NCBI GenBank assembly: GCA_029207755.1
Contig: JARCOQ010000016.1
Coordinates: forward strand, 9,348,501 to 9,412,500
Source of the DNA: Chamaea fasciata
Taxonomy: Eukaryota; Chordata; Aves; Passeriformes; Sylviidae
Reading direction: 5' to 3'
DNA length: 64,000 nt
The position numbers and the translations under genes are program-made. Under the pieces are notes generated by a model. The model was not told the DNA's origin. It saw only the letters and a list, made by a program, of their open reading frames with translations, and searched no databases. Below, piece after piece: positions 1-11,854 of the stretch (position 1 is the first letter of the stretch; every line of letters begins with the position of its first letter).

Positions 1-138
1 GGAAGGCTCCAAGGCCAGGTTGGACAGGGCTTGGAGCAGCCTGGGATGGTGGAAGGTGTCCCTGCCCATGGAAAGGGAGTGGAATGAGCTGATCCTGGAA
101 GTCCCTTCCCACCCAAACCATCCCGGGATTCTCTGACT
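1..138 (+). mobile_element. CR1 LINE 3' end (cut by window edge)
   Basis: It reads in CR1 sense with the typical order GGCCAGGTTGGA, GGTGTCCCTGCCCATGG, then CCCAAACCATCCCGGGATTC at the 3' tail. The 5' part lies before the window. Confidence 0.85.
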
Positions 139-194
139 TAAAATTCTCACTGCACTCTGTGTTAGTTTATATCGTTAGATCATGAAATTATTGC

Positions 195-412
195 TGTAGT
201 GGTTCTTTTTTTAGCTGGGGGTTTGTTTTTTGGGGTTTTTTTTGTTTGTTTGGTTTTGGATTTTTGGGGGTGTTTTCTGGCGGGTTTTGTTGCTTTTTTG
301 TTGCTTTTTTTGGTGGTTTTTTTTTTGGTTTGGTTTGGTTTGGGTTTTTTTGCTGTTGTTGTTTTGTTGGTTTTTGGTGGGGTTTTTTTGGGGGTTTTTT
401 TTTGGATCACCA
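195..412. repeat. T/G low-complexity tract
   Basis: About 215 bp made almost only of T and G, such as GGTTTGGTTTGGTTTGGG. It opens all + frames. It may be a decayed (GTTTT)n array. Confidence 0.9.
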
Positions 413-1085
413 GGGAGATTTTTTCAGCCTCGGCCCATAATTCAGGTGCCTGACCATCAGCGTTTCTTCCTCTGTGTGTGTTTGCTCCTCTCTGCACTCT
501 GCAGGGAGAGAACAACCTCCTAACCCAGCTGCCTTTCTTTGCCATTTGACCCAAAATCAGTAAAAAAGCTGCTGCATCCTCCTCCAGCTCCTCCTCAGAT
601 CTCTTTCAAAAACCAGCTTTTTGAAAAGCAGCTTCTTTGATTTCCTGCGACCCACATTTCGGTCTCCTCCCTCCTGCTCCCCCCTTCCTTTGTTCCTGGA
701 GGTTCAGGCTGTGGGTGTCGGGGTCACTTTGGTCGCTGCTGAGCTCATGGCGTTGCAAAAGGCCTGGATGAAAGCAGCCCTGAAGGGCAGCAGATTTCCA
801 GCCCCAGAGCTGGTCGAGTTCCACGAGGGATGGGGCTGAATGGAGACCCTTGTTTGCTTTTTGTTGTCCCAAAGGACCTGGCAATGCCCGTTTTCTTATT
901 TCACTGCAATCCTGGAGAAACAGCCTTGAGCGTGGACGGAGCAAATCCCCCTTTTAGAATCAAAAAAGTCGTTATTTATAGGTGCTGGAGTGGTTTTGTG
1001 ATGGTCTCTTGTTTAAGTAGGAGCCTTTTTTGTTGCTGTTGGTTTTGGGGTGGGTTTTTTTTAAGGTTTTGGGTGTAGAAGATGG

Positions 1086-1215
1086 TTCAGGAATCATTCA
1101 GATTGGAAGAGACCTCCAAGAGTATGAAATCCTCACCTTGTCCCCAGAGCACTGAGTGCCACCTCCAGGGATGGGGACATCAAACCTCCCCGGGCCTGAA
1201 ACCCTTTCCAGGAAA
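1086..1215 (-). mobile_element. CR1 LINE 3' end
   Basis: Reverse-complement CR1 tail: ATCATTCAGATTGGAAGAGA, then CAGAGCACTGAGTGCCACCT and a degraded upstream part. It faces the sense copy at 1278-1450 head to head. Confidence 0.8.
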
Positions 1216-1277
1216 AAATTCCTTCTGCACTGGTGAATTCCATCAGAAACAACTCATGGTCTTCTCTTTGGAATTGA

Positions 1278-1450
1278 GAAAAAAAAATCTTCATGGAAAG
1301 AGCCGTCAAGCCCTGGGATTCCAGTGGTGGAATCACCATCCCTGGAATTGTTCAGGAGCCACGTGGATGTGGCACTTGGGGGGCTCCGGACTGATCATTG
1401 GACTTGATGATTTAAGAGATCTTTCCCAACCTTAAAAATTCCACAATTCT
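1278..1450 (+). mobile_element. CR1 LINE 3' end
   Basis: Sense CR1 tail with ACCATCCCTGGAATTGTTCA, GTGGATGTGGCAC, TTGGACTTGATGAT and TTTCCCAACCTTAAAAATTC. With the antisense copy at 1086-1215 it forms an imperfect inverted repeat. Confidence 0.82.
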
Positions 1451-2810
1451 CCTGCAGACCTTTCAGATCCCGCCTTTGGTGTCCCTCCTGCGTCTGTTGG
1501 GTGCTGGACAGGGATATCTGCCTTGAGGTTCATCAATTATCCCACGATTTTCACCCTACTCCGTGTACAAACTGTGCTTTAAAAGCACCATTCAGAGGGG
1601 AAAAAAAAAAAAAAAGAAAAAATCAGGGAGGCAGAGATGATATTCCATGAGAAATTCACTTCAAATCCACGAGGAAAACCATCCCCTGGCCTGGATTTAT
1701 CCCCTGCAAACACTGGGGGTGAAACTTGTGCTCGCACGAGGCTAAAACTGGATCTCTGCAGGGCCTCACGTGACACAGAAGGAGAAGTTGGTTTAATTTG
1801 CTTTTTATTTGGCGGCTCGGTGTGTGTCTGCTGGCAGAAGCCCTCGCCAGGTGCCTTCGTGGTGTTGGGTTGAGTTTGAGGCGTGTGAGGAGGGAAATGG
1901 CGGTTTGGGATGGGGAGGAGACAGGGTGGGATTGGGGTGAGGCTGCCTGGAACAGAGGCTGGGCAGAGTTAAAGGAATAAAGTGGGGATTTAATAAGAAG
2001 GATAATTTACTCAAAGGATTATTCATTCAAAGGATCCACCTTGGGCAGCACCAGAGCCTGGCCAGGCTTACACCCAGGATGGACAACGGGTCACGTGTTG
2101 GTTTCACATCTTTGACACTTTTATAAGTTTTCACACTTTTATAACTTCTAGGTCCGTTTCCACATTGGGGTTCATCGTCCAATTGCAGCTTCAGGTGCTG
2201 AAGTCCCATCCTCCCAGTTTGCTCTCCTCAGTTTATACTTTTCTGGCCTGGAGCTGCAGTGGCGTCCTTGGGGTGGAAAAGGATTGTTTTGTCCAACTGA
2301 GCCGCGAGGAGAACTTGCTCACGCTTCATATAAAGTTCCGAGTTCCACACTAAGGCAGTGCAGAATCTGGAAAACACCAAAGTTAAACCTTCAGGCATCG
2401 GGGGGGGAACAGCTGCTGGCGGGTTCTGGAGCTGCCAGAAGAGAAGGAGGAAGATTTAACACCCAGCAAACAAACACCTGCTTGGAGCAGTCCAGCTCCT
2501 CGGGCACATGGCAGGGGGCCTGGCCGGGAGGAACACTTGGAGTGAGTGTGGCAGGTTGTGCAGAAAAGCTGGGAATGGCCGTGGGATGAGCGGGAAGGTG
2601 CTGCCCTGTCCTCATTAGGATTTCAGCTTTTCTATTTTTGGTATGTTTGTAGCAGATTTGTAGCTACGATCACCTGCTGGTGGTGGTGTCGCTCATCCTG
2701 GGCTTTTCCTCTCCTCTGTTCTCAGCCAGGTCCTTCCAGCCCTTCCCATGTCATTTACTCCCTGTGGGACACGTGGGCTGTGTGTCCCACACGCTCTGCT
2801 TTTCTTCAGC

Positions 2811-3175
2811 TTGGACACCAGGAGGAATTTCTCCGTGGAAAAGGGTGGTCGGGCACTGGGAGGTTTGGAGTGCCCATCCCTGGAGGTGTCCCAGGAATTC
2901 CTGGAGGTGGCACTCAGGGCTCCGGGCTGGGGACAAGGTGAGGATCTAATAGTCTTGGAGGTCTTTTCCAGTCTAAATGGTTCCTGGATTCCTGCACCAT
3001 CTTTTACACGCAAAACCCTTAAAAAAACCCCTCAAAACCAACCAAAACCCAACAAAGGATCCTGTGCTCAGAGCTCTGGGCTGGGGACAAGGTGGGGATC
3101 AGGCACAGCTGGGGCTGGATCATCCTGGAAGTTCTTTCCCAACTTTTATGACCCTGGAATTCCATGATTTCCATC
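2811..3175 (+). mobile_element. Composite CR1: two 3' ends in tandem
   Basis: The first sense tail (2811-2995) contains CCATCCCTGGAGGTGTCCCA and GGTCTTTTCCAGTCTAAATG. An A/C-rich linker of about 60 bp follows, then a second, shorter sense tail (3058-3175) starting CTGTGCTCAGAGCTCTGGGC. The same order and linker recur at 41240-41575. Confidence 0.85.
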
Positions 3176-3577
3176 AGAAGAGGTGAACTGGGCCGGGTGA
3201 CTGTCAGGGGTGGGGATCTCCTTCGTTCAGGCTCCGAGACTGAAGCATTGCTGAGTTAATTGGAATTGTCTCCAATATTAATTTCCAAGCAGAGGGTTGG
3301 ATCCTGATCTCCCATAATTTGGGAAGACGTGGCCTGCAGTTAGATGGGAAATATCTGTGTGGGATGTTAGCTTGGAGGGCTTTTCCAGCCTGAATCATGC
3401 TGGGATTGTGCCCCTTCCCTTGCGGCAGCCTCAGCCCTGCTGCCTCTGTCTGACCTGGGGGGAGCCCTGGGGATGCTCTGAGCCGTTCCTGGGGCTTCTT
3501 CCCCTCCCTCCCTGGGAACTGAGGCACGGGCTCAAAAAATCCCTGAGGATTCTCAGGGATGGTCAAGATGTTGAGAA

Positions 3578-3780
3578 TCCTGGAATGGTTTGGGTTGGGA
3601 ACGACTTAAAGCCCATCCAGTCCCAACACCTTCCACCATCCCAGGCTGCTCCAAGCCCCATCCAACCTGGCCTTGGACACTTCCAGGGATGGAGCAGCCA
3701 CAAATTCTCAGGCCAGGAGGATTTCAGGGAACGCTGTTTCCCATCTCCAGGGACATCTCACCCTCCCTGATCAGTGTGGG
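3578..3780 (-). mobile_element. CR1 LINE 3' end
   Basis: Reverse-complement tail starting GGAATGGTTTGGGTTGGGAA, then TCCAACCTGGCCTTGGACAC and the GGGATGGAGCAGCCACA block typical of avian CR1. Confidence 0.85.
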
Positions 3781-6700
3781 CACCTTCTGCTCACCTTGAG
3801 GCCAAGCTGGAGAGCTCCTGGTGCCCCTGGAGTTCGTAGGAACAGGGGCTGAACTTATTTTCCTTCCTCCAAGACAGAGTAATTAAATCCACTATGTACA
3901 GATCCCTCAAATTGACAGCCGCCCACAGAGCTAAAAACAGGAAATCCATTAACTTCATTATTTAAAAAATAAAATAAAAATCCTCCCAACTGATTCCTCT
4001 GTCACTTAAAGTTCTGCATGGGAAGGAGGGCTAATTTAACGCTGCATTAACTCCCTGTTATCACCCTCCTGTTACCTAAGTAGTTCCTAATGACTACCCT
4101 GGAGAGCACTTGGAAGCTTTTAAAAGTTTTTATGCTAAATTTTATATATATATATATATAATTTTTTTTTCCTCTGGATAGTTTATACTTTAAGAACAAA
4201 AGTTCCTGCTTCTCCCAAATCTTCCAACCGCAGCCAGAACTTTGCTGGGTGGCTGCAGAAACGTGGAGTGTCCCCAGGCTGAGGTGACTTTGGGGAACGA
4301 GAAATGGGAAATATTTAGTTGAAGATGGGTTTGGCTGCGGGAAGCTGGGTCAGATCTTGGTTTGTGGTGTCCTGGGGTGGGCTGGGGTTAGGCAGCTCAG
4401 CCCAGGATGTTTTCCAAAGGGGATTCTGAGCTTCAGCGGAGAGTTTCGGCACTCAGAGCCCTGGAAAACCTGGAGACCCCAACTGTGAGGTGTGTTCTGG
4501 GCTCTGGGAGTGAGGGGCACTGCTGAAGGAGAAGCAATAAATCACAGCCTCTCCTCGGTGTCTCCTCCTCACAGCTCTGATGGGCAATTTGCCCTGTTTT
4601 AATCATTTATCCTTTCTCTGTCTCGCTCCAGCTCCGCTTCTCAGCGCAGCACCTCAAAATTTCGGGGGGAATTTTTTTGGGGGTGACCTCCAAATGAATC
4701 ATCCGTGTTGCTGTGCAGTGTTTTTTGAGTCATAAAGTTGAAACTTGCTGTTTTACACTGGCCAAAAAGGGAGCTTTGCTGTGCAAGTGCCTGGGCTTGG
4801 CTCTCCCGCTGACTGGAAAACCTGGATTATTTCAGCATCAATCCTCGCACGTGTTCTCTGTTGAGGGAGAAGATTCAGAGCTGCTCTGCGAGGTTGTTAA
4901 CAGGAGCTCGATGTTTACAGGTTGTGACCGTTGGTCTCTCCATTAGGAATCCCCACAAATCCCGTCCAAGATTAGAGGGAATCTCGGAAATCTCAAAATG
5001 AACGGGAGCATTCCTTGTCTTTGTGCCTCTGTTTTCTGCTGATATTGGAAAGCTGGGGAGTGAAGGGTGAGGGTCTGGGAGGGTTGTTGTCCTTCTGGAA
5101 AGGGAAAAATGACTGGGAAAACCAGCTCGTTCCAACAGGTGGTGACTGGGACCTGTGAGAGCCAAACCCAGCTGGAGCTGGGGCTGGTTCTGGTGTGAGT
5201 GGGACTGATAATTCCCACTGGAGCTGAACGAGGTGTTTGTGGTGAGCTGGCAGGAGCAGGATTTGGGGCGTTCCTGGGGTTTTGACTGGCTGGGGGGGCT
5301 GTGTTGTCCAGGCTGCTCTTTTAGGGACGGTTCGGAGCTTTGCTTGGCTTTGAGGGAGTTGTTGGAGGATGGAAGGATCCACAGGGATCACCCTGGGAGC
5401 ATTGTCCCAACTCTCCTGGAGCTCTGGCAGCCTCGGGGGCGTGCCTTTTTCCCAATATCCCACCAAAACCTCCAGCCACTGCCCAGGGAGAGGAGGAGAA
5501 GACTTTAAAGTCAAGATCTGATGGTTTAGAATCATCCCTTTAATTGTGAGCTGCAGCAGTTCCAGCCCCGGGATTGATGTTCCCATGGAACAACCCCGAT
5601 GGGAGCTGGCTGTGCCCGAGGCTGGTGCTGCCCCCGGGGTCATTCCCATCCTCCTGCACACCCCTGGGAGCTTTGTCCCAAAAGGCTCCAGCATTTCCAG
5701 GAGTTTTGGCTGTCAGACTCTGGGGATGAGAGCTGGAAGCTGTGGGTGCTCTGAGCCTGGAGAGGTTCAATCCCAAAGTGTCCCAAATTCGGGATTTAAA
5801 GTCACCCCCACAAATCAGGAGTGATCCAGACCCTGGAGCGGGGATAAATCCCGAGCACAACTCAGCTATTTCCAACAGGTGCCTTCAGGCTCGAGCTGAA
5901 ACCAAAGCACTCTGGGTTTCAGGGAGGTGGGCTCGGGAGCAGGTCTGATTCCAGGGAAAGTCGGTGTGGGTTGGCTGTCCCTCCCCTTGGCTGCTGGGCT
6001 GTGTGACACACAATATCCACGGGGAGACAGCTGCGCCGGGAGCTGCAGGATCTGCATCTGGTGCAGCAGCATTTGCCTGTGCCCTGCAGACGCGCCCTGT
6101 GGAAATCGGACGTGTGGGTGTTTCTGTACCGAGGGAAACAATCGGCTGCTTTCACCTCCTCCCCTGCTTTAGGAAGGGGAATTAATAAGAATTAATTACC
6201 TGAGCTCTTTCCAGGTATGAGGGTTGATTCTGGCCAGGTGATTTTTTTTTTTTTTTTTTTGAGTCAGGAAAAGAGAAAATAAGAAAATTCGCTGTGCCTG
6301 GACCTAATTTTTATCTTCTGAAGGTTTTCAGCCCTTCCCTCCCTCACTGCTTTCTTCCTGATCGTTGAAAAAACTGGTTTGGGATGTGGAGACTGGGGGA
6401 GAGGATTGTCCTGACTGCTCTGCAGCCATGGCCAGGCTTGGGATGGTGAATTTATTCATGATAAGTAATAAAGATGAAAATCGGACATCACCTGACCTCG
6501 AACTGCGAATACAAACCCTGCATTACATGAGGGGTCCGAGCATTTGAAAGATGCAAAACGCTCAAAAACCCAAAAAGGAAGAGGGGAAAGCGTGTTCAGG
6601 CTTGGGGTTTGCTTCTTCCCTTCCCTCCTCCCCTTGGGCACATCCTCCCCTGCTCCTCCTCCTCTTCCCCTGCCCCGGCAGAGACCTCTGGAAAATCCCA

Positions 6701-6783
6701 GGGCATGGATTTTGCCACCCCAAGTTCCGAGCGTGTCCCAAACTCCCGGAGCGCGCGTGGGGCCATTGGCAGTTGATTTTTAT

Positions 6784-6830
6784 TCCCTTTTTTTTTCTTC
6801 CCCCCCCCCCAAAAAAAAAAAAAAAAAAAA
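6784..6830. repeat. T, C and A homopolymer cluster
   Basis: Consecutive T, C and A runs, including about 20 A. The length of such runs is prone to assembly error. Confidence 0.9.
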
Positions 6831-7204
6831 GCCCAGCCCGTGGCTCCCTCTCCGGCTGCGCCAGAGATAACAATGGGGGGCTTTGTGCTGCCCTGCAGCT
6901 GCTGAAATTTGACGAGATCCAAGTGAGGAAAACAGGAGCAGGTGGGTCAACAACGTGACCCTTTCGTTCCCAGCAGTAGCAGTGGAGTAAGGAGGTGTTG
7001 GTTGGGCCTTGGAGGATGGGAATTGTCTCTTGGAGGGAGGCCCGAGGGGGTTTGCTGCTGTTTGTGGGATGGGTTTCACCCCCAAAACTCCAGGAGTGGG
7101 GAATGTTACTGGAGGAGGTCGTTGCTCCCGTCGTTGATGGGATCCCTTCATCTGGGGTCATCGCTCCCCTCATTCCCAAATTGTTCAGTGGTTTTGGGAT
7201 GCTC

Positions 7205-7478
7205 CAGGAACTCTGGAGAGATCCTGGGGTTATGGAGCTGGGAGGGTCAGTGAGGAACCCTGGAGTTCCTCACTGGAGCTGGGAGGGTGAGTGAGGAACC
7301 CTGGAGAAATCCTGGAGTTCACGAGCTGGGAGGACTGTGAGGAAACCTGGAGAAATGCTGGAGTTCAGGAGCTGGGTGAGGATCAGTGAGGAACCCTGGA
7401 GAGATCCTGGAGTTCCGGACCTGGGAGGGTCAGTGAGGAACCCTGGAGAGATCCTGGAGTTCAGGAGCTGTGAGGAAC
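7205..7478. repeat. Minisatellite, about 46-bp unit, about 6 copies
   Basis: The repeated core is GTGAGGAACCCTGGAGAGAT followed by CCTGGAGTTCAGGAGCTGGG. Units vary by small indels. Confidence 0.85.
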
Positions 7479-8130
7479 CAGCTGCTCCTCGGGGCTGCCC
7501 TGCCCGGTGTGGAGACCTGGCTGATCCCTCCAGGTATCAGGGAGTGTCCGGGCTCTGTGACGCCCTGGATGGTGCTCAGAGGTGACAACACTCAAACCCC
7601 AGCAGGGCCGTGCCTCCAGCCCCTCAGACCTGTGGAAGAATCCGAAGGATTTGGAGTGTGAGGCTTTTGGGGCAGATGTGAACAACTGTGCGTGAGTCAG
7701 CGCGGAGGAACGGCAGGTTCTGCTGGTGGATTTGCCAATCTTGGGCCTGGTATCATCTTACAGCCCAGCGAGGAGGAGCTGGAGCCCAGCTCCCCCTCCT
7801 CTGCTGAGCTGTGGGTTCGCTTGTGGCATTCAACGTGTTCGTATCCTCAAATCTTCCCGACTGGGCTGGAATTTTTATAGGAACCACGGCACAGGAGCAT
7901 GCGGGATAATCCCAGAGTTTCCACTGGGCACGGAGCAGCACCCAGCAGCGCTTTGTTTGCACGAGATGAAGCTGAAAGAGGAGGGGGCTGGGGATCTTGG
8001 AGGTCTTTCCAAGGTTAACGTTTCTCTAGGAATGGCAGATTATGGTCAGGATGGGTCTGTGCTGGGTGGAGAAGGGTTTGGGGACAGCTTTGGAGATGGA
8101 AGGCTTTGGGCAGGAGAGGTTCAGGGTGAG

Positions 8131-8331
8131 GATGGATGGATGGATGGAGGGATGGATGGATGGATGGATGGATGGATGGATGGATGGATGAGGGATGGAT
8201 GGATGGAGGGATGGAGGGATGGATGGATGGATGGATGGATGGATGGATGGATGGATGGACGCATGAATGGATGGATGCATGGATGGATGGATGAGGGATG
8301 GATGGATGGATGGATGGATGAGGGATGGATG
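8131..8331. repeat. (GGAT)n microsatellite, about 200 bp
   Basis: Tetranucleotide array of GGAT interrupted by GAGGGAT and GACGCATGAAT variants. It produces spurious open frames on both strands (Trp-Met-Asp-Gly or Ser-Ile-His-Pro repeats). Confidence 0.95.
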
Positions 8332-8589
8332 CTCAGAAGAAGCACAGTGGATGATGATGAAGCACAGTGGATGAACAGAAAACTGTTCCCATGTGGGCAG
8401 CTGTGGAGACTCCATCCCTCAGGAGGGGGGTTGTGGGTAACTCAGAGCCTCTCCCAGCTTATCTGCCCCTAAACCCGGCTTTAGATGTGCCCTGAGGCAG
8501 GAGCACAGCCCCACGAGCCACCAGTGCCCTCACCAGAGCCGGGCAGGATTTAACCCCAGCCTGGGGGAATTCTGGGGGCTCAAACTCGC

Positions 8590-9030
8590 TCCCCAGCCTG
8601 GGAGCCGAGTTTGTCCTTGGCTGCACTTGCAGTTAAGCCGGGCTTGGGGGCCGGCCCAGCCGCCGAGCAGCCGGGTTTGCCGGAGCCCCGTCCCGGCAGC
8701 TGGCAGCGCTGTTTACCCCGCGCTCCCGCCGTGCCGGCCGGTGCCAGGATTCCATCCCATCCCTTCGGGATAAAAGCACAGGTGCAAGGCTGAACTCGTG
8801 ATCCAGGCAGGCCGAGGCCATGCCAGGAAAAGCCTGGCTCGGCTCGGCCCGCGCGGGTGCCGGGAGCATCCGCCGGGATGTGCAGGACTTGCCGTCGCGG
8901 CATCCTTGTGCGCCCCTTTTCCCGGGAGTGGGGGTTAAAAACAAAGCGGGAGAAGCTGCTGGTGTGTGTGTGTGTGTGCCCTGCCGGGCGAGGGGAGCGA
9001 TGCTCGGCGAGTTTGGATCCCCGGCGGGGC
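8590..9030. promoter_or_regulatory. CpG-rich block, possible CpG island
   Basis: A dense run of CpG dinucleotides (for example GCCGGCCCAGCCGCCGAG, CCCCGCGCTCCCGCCGTGCC, GGCTCGGCCCGCGCGGGTGC) unlike the surrounding intron. It may be a small CpG island or an unmethylated element. No TATA box, exon or start codon with a convincing product follows it, so a promoter role is only a possibility. Confidence 0.35.
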
Positions 9031-10687
9031 AGGGTGGCTGATTTCCATATGAAAACAGGGATAACAGTGGGATTCTTGTGCTGGCAGCAATGAGGGAGAT
9101 CTACGACCCTTTTGGTGCCAGTCAGCCCCGGAGCTGGGTTCAGGCACAATTAACCTTTCACTTTTGGGATGAGCCGGTGCTTTTCCTGCTGCAGCTGCTT
9201 TTTTTTTTTTTTTTTTTTGGGACAATATTCCTTATTTCTCCTCGCAGAAACATTAATTTGGGCATCTGTGGTGGGTGGGGAGCTGTGCTGGGAACCAAAG
9301 GATGTGCGGAGGGGAGGAGGGGGAGTTTTTAATGGCTTTGATGTGTAATAATCCGAGTTTTTAAAAAATTCCGTTTTGATTTGAGGGGTTTTTGCACGTT
9401 AAGATTTAAAATAAAATTAAAAAAAAATAAAAAAAGGAGGTTTCGCCGCTGGTATTGGAAATATTTTAAAGCAAATTCAAAGTGTTTTTTTTTCTTGTGT
9501 GACAACATCAAATCAGGGGCTGGGGAAAATCTTGGGGTGGGGGATCGGGGGGCTCAGGCTGAAGCTGGAAGGGATGGATGGGTTTGGAAGGGCTTTGGAA
9601 TAGGTTTGGGATGTTTCCCTGCCTGTCTGGGCTGGATAAAGGGAATTATAATGGATCAAACTGGTGAAGTGCCTGGAAAAACCTGGGGAAGGAGCAGGAT
9701 CCATGGACACTGCCTGGTTTAATTTACATAACTGAGAATATCAGAGCCTTCACTTGGCTCCACCAAGGAATTTTCAGGAATTCTCCTCACCATTGTGCCA
9801 TTTAACGCGTTGGTTTTTTTTTTTTTTTTTAATGGTTTCAGAGCACAATTCTCTCTAAATATTTGAGAATCAGAATAATTGGAGGTGGGACAAAGCTGGG
9901 GCAGTTTGGTTTTTTGGCAGGGATGAGTTGGTGCTTGCAGACGAGGTGGGGGTTGGACTTCACCTGTCAAAACAACAAGAGCTGTGAGTTCTGCCTCTCC
10001 TGCAATGATCATCCCGATATTTATTTATAGGCTGGGATGGAGGAGAAAATGCAAAACACAGATTTGCATGGATTGGGTGGAGTCTGCCTGCTCCAGAGGA
10101 TCCAGGGAATGGATTCCTGGTGGGGTCTCTGCTTTGAGCTCAGCCCGGGGTAATTTGGTTAAATCCAGGGATGTGGAAAATCCAGCACTTGGGAAAAGTT
10201 GACCTAATGGACAATTTTGGTACCATCTTTTTTTTTTTTTTTGTGATTAAAATTCCAAGTTCTCATTGCACTGAATGTCGATTCAGGATTTTAATCACTC
10301 TCTTTTAAAGCCAAAACTGCCCCATTTTGGCACAAAATCCAGCCCAGTCCATGGCACTGCAGGATCCATCCATGACTGAAGGCTTGGTTGTCCAGTGCCA
10401 CTTCCCTGAGCACTTAAATCTCTTTTTTTTTTTTTTTTCCTGCTTCCTAGAAGTTTTTAATTTTTATAAAATTCCCCCCATTTATGCAATTTGTGCCTGG
10501 AGAAGAGCAGCACAACCCCAAAGCTTCAAACCCCTGAATCCCCTCGCTGTGGGATGGCTGATTTCCCCCAAATTTACCTTAAAATGCATTTTTTTTTTTT
10601 AATCCTTCAATTTTAATTTAATTCCGGGATAACTTCCAGCGGTCACACCATAATTATTTCCTCCTTCACTTCTTGTTGGCCCTGCAG

Positions 10688-10836
10688 GATGGGAATCCCA
10701 GCTGCTGGAGACAGGATTCCTGGGAATATTCCTGTGCCCCCTCTGGACCCTGTCCCGCCTGCCTCAGGGCTCTCCTCCTTCCAAAATTGTCATCTGGAGC
10801 TTCCGATGGCTCATCTTCAGGATCATGCTGGGAGCG
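10688..10836 (+). CDS. LMF1: LMF1 internal coding exon (first of three in window)
   Basis: Lipase maturation factor 1 is a multipass ER membrane protein required for folding and dimer assembly of lipoprotein lipase, hepatic lipase and endothelial lipase. The exon is 149 bp: two bases completing a split glycine codon (phase 1 entry), then 49 codons starting WESQLLETGF and ending FRIMLGA. The segment LGIFLCPLWTLSRL and the later IVIWSFRWLIFRIML are strongly hydrophobic, as expected of membrane segments. The acceptor is a pyrimidine-rich tract ending CCCTGCAG at 10687 and the donor is GTGAGT at 10837. It corresponds to roughly residues 172-220 of the human protein, from memory. LMF2 is excluded because the FRIMLGA-GLIKIRGDRCW junction is LMF1-specific. 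A different frame is also open across the exon and into the minisatellite that follows, but it is not the coding frame. Confidence 0.96.
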
Positions 10837-10880
10837 GTGAGTGGGAATTCGTTTTTGGCTTCCTGGAGGTGACAGCAGCA

Positions 10881-11222
10881 GGAATTGTCCCATCCCGGCT
10901 GGAATTGTCCCATCCCAGCGGGAATTGTCCCACCCCAGCAGGAGTTGTCCCCTCCCGGCGGGAATTGTCCCATCCCAGCTGGGAATTGTCCCATCCCGGC
11001 AGGAATTGTCCCACCCCAGCAGGAGTTGTCCCATCCCGGCAGGAATTGTCCCATTTCAGCAGGAATTGTCCCATCCCAGCAGGAATTGTCCCATCCCAGC
11101 TGGGAATTGTCCCATCCCGGCAGGAATTGTCCCACCCCAGCAGGAGTTGTCCCATCCCGGCAGGAATTGTCCCACCCCAGCAGGAGTTGTCCCATCCCGG
11201 CAGGAATTGTCCCAATCCAGCA
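10881..11222. repeat. 20-bp minisatellite, 17 units, beside LMF1 exon donor
   Basis: The unit is GGAATTGTCCCATCCCAGCA with 20 or 21 bp variants. Seventeen units were counted. A four-unit block is repeated, showing higher-order duplication. It starts 44 bp after the donor site of the exon ending at 10836. Open frames on both strands follow from the unit and are not genes. Confidence 0.95.
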
Positions 11223-11854
11223 CCTCAGGATCCGTTGGTTTGGGAATTTTCCCGGTTCCGAGGAAAACCTTCCTGCTCCGATCCCCAGGATCCTTCAGCT
11301 GGCTCCCGGATTTGTTTTGCGGAGGAAAAGCAGCAGGGATTGATCCCTGTGGATGTGTCGGTGCTGCCCTTGAGTGGCTCTTCCCAAAGGCATGGAAGTT
11401 GGGCACCGTGGCTTTTCCACAGGGCTTTTGGGATGTGGTGGGTAATTCCCAGCTTTCCCTGGATTCCTTCTCCTTTGTTTTGGCTTTCCTGAGCTGTCAC
11501 TCCGTGGTTCCAGACAGAACAATTCCCGGGGCCAGAGGGAATTCCCAAGCAGCTTGTGAGGGGATCCAGCAGGAACTGACACATCCCTGTTAAAATCGGG
11601 GCGTGCCAGGGGCGGTCCCCCCTCGGCTCCAGCTGCTTGGACCTTCCACAACATCCCGGAACTTTAAAGCTGAGGATCATCACTGCAGGAGGAGTGGTTG
11701 GGGGGGGTTTTTTGGGAATTTTTCAGGGATCTCGGGGTGAAGGTTTTATTTGGGGCATTTTTCACTAACGGGATCTTAACCAAAAGTCAGCACTGGCACT
11801 TCATCCCTGAGGGATGCAGGCTGCATCCCAGGATCCTGATCTTTGGGTTCAGGG

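Larger units (their letters stand above)
1..10687 (+). other. LMF1: LMF1 upstream intron, 3' part
   Basis: Intron sequence before the 10688 exon; its 5' end lies outside the window. I searched it by eye for the preceding LMF1 exon (the sequence before the split glycine codon) and did not find it. It holds CR1 tails, tandem repeats and a CpG-rich block, listed separately. Between these, 3790-5540, 5880-6780 and 9030-10660 are non-repetitive and show nothing I can name apart from short A, T, C and TA runs. Confidence 0.8.

Noticed and set aside
199..453. Hydrophobic open frames rich in Phe, Val and Leu
   Set aside because: A T/G low-complexity tract always reads as hydrophobic residues; not a membrane protein.
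8026..8472. Open frames with Trp-Met-Asp-Gly or Ser-Ile-His-Pro repeats
   Set aside because: They are translations of the (GGAT)n microsatellite.
10881..11222. Short regular units could suggest a CRISPR array
   Set aside because: There is no repeat-spacer alternation; units are contiguous and the DNA is vertebrate.
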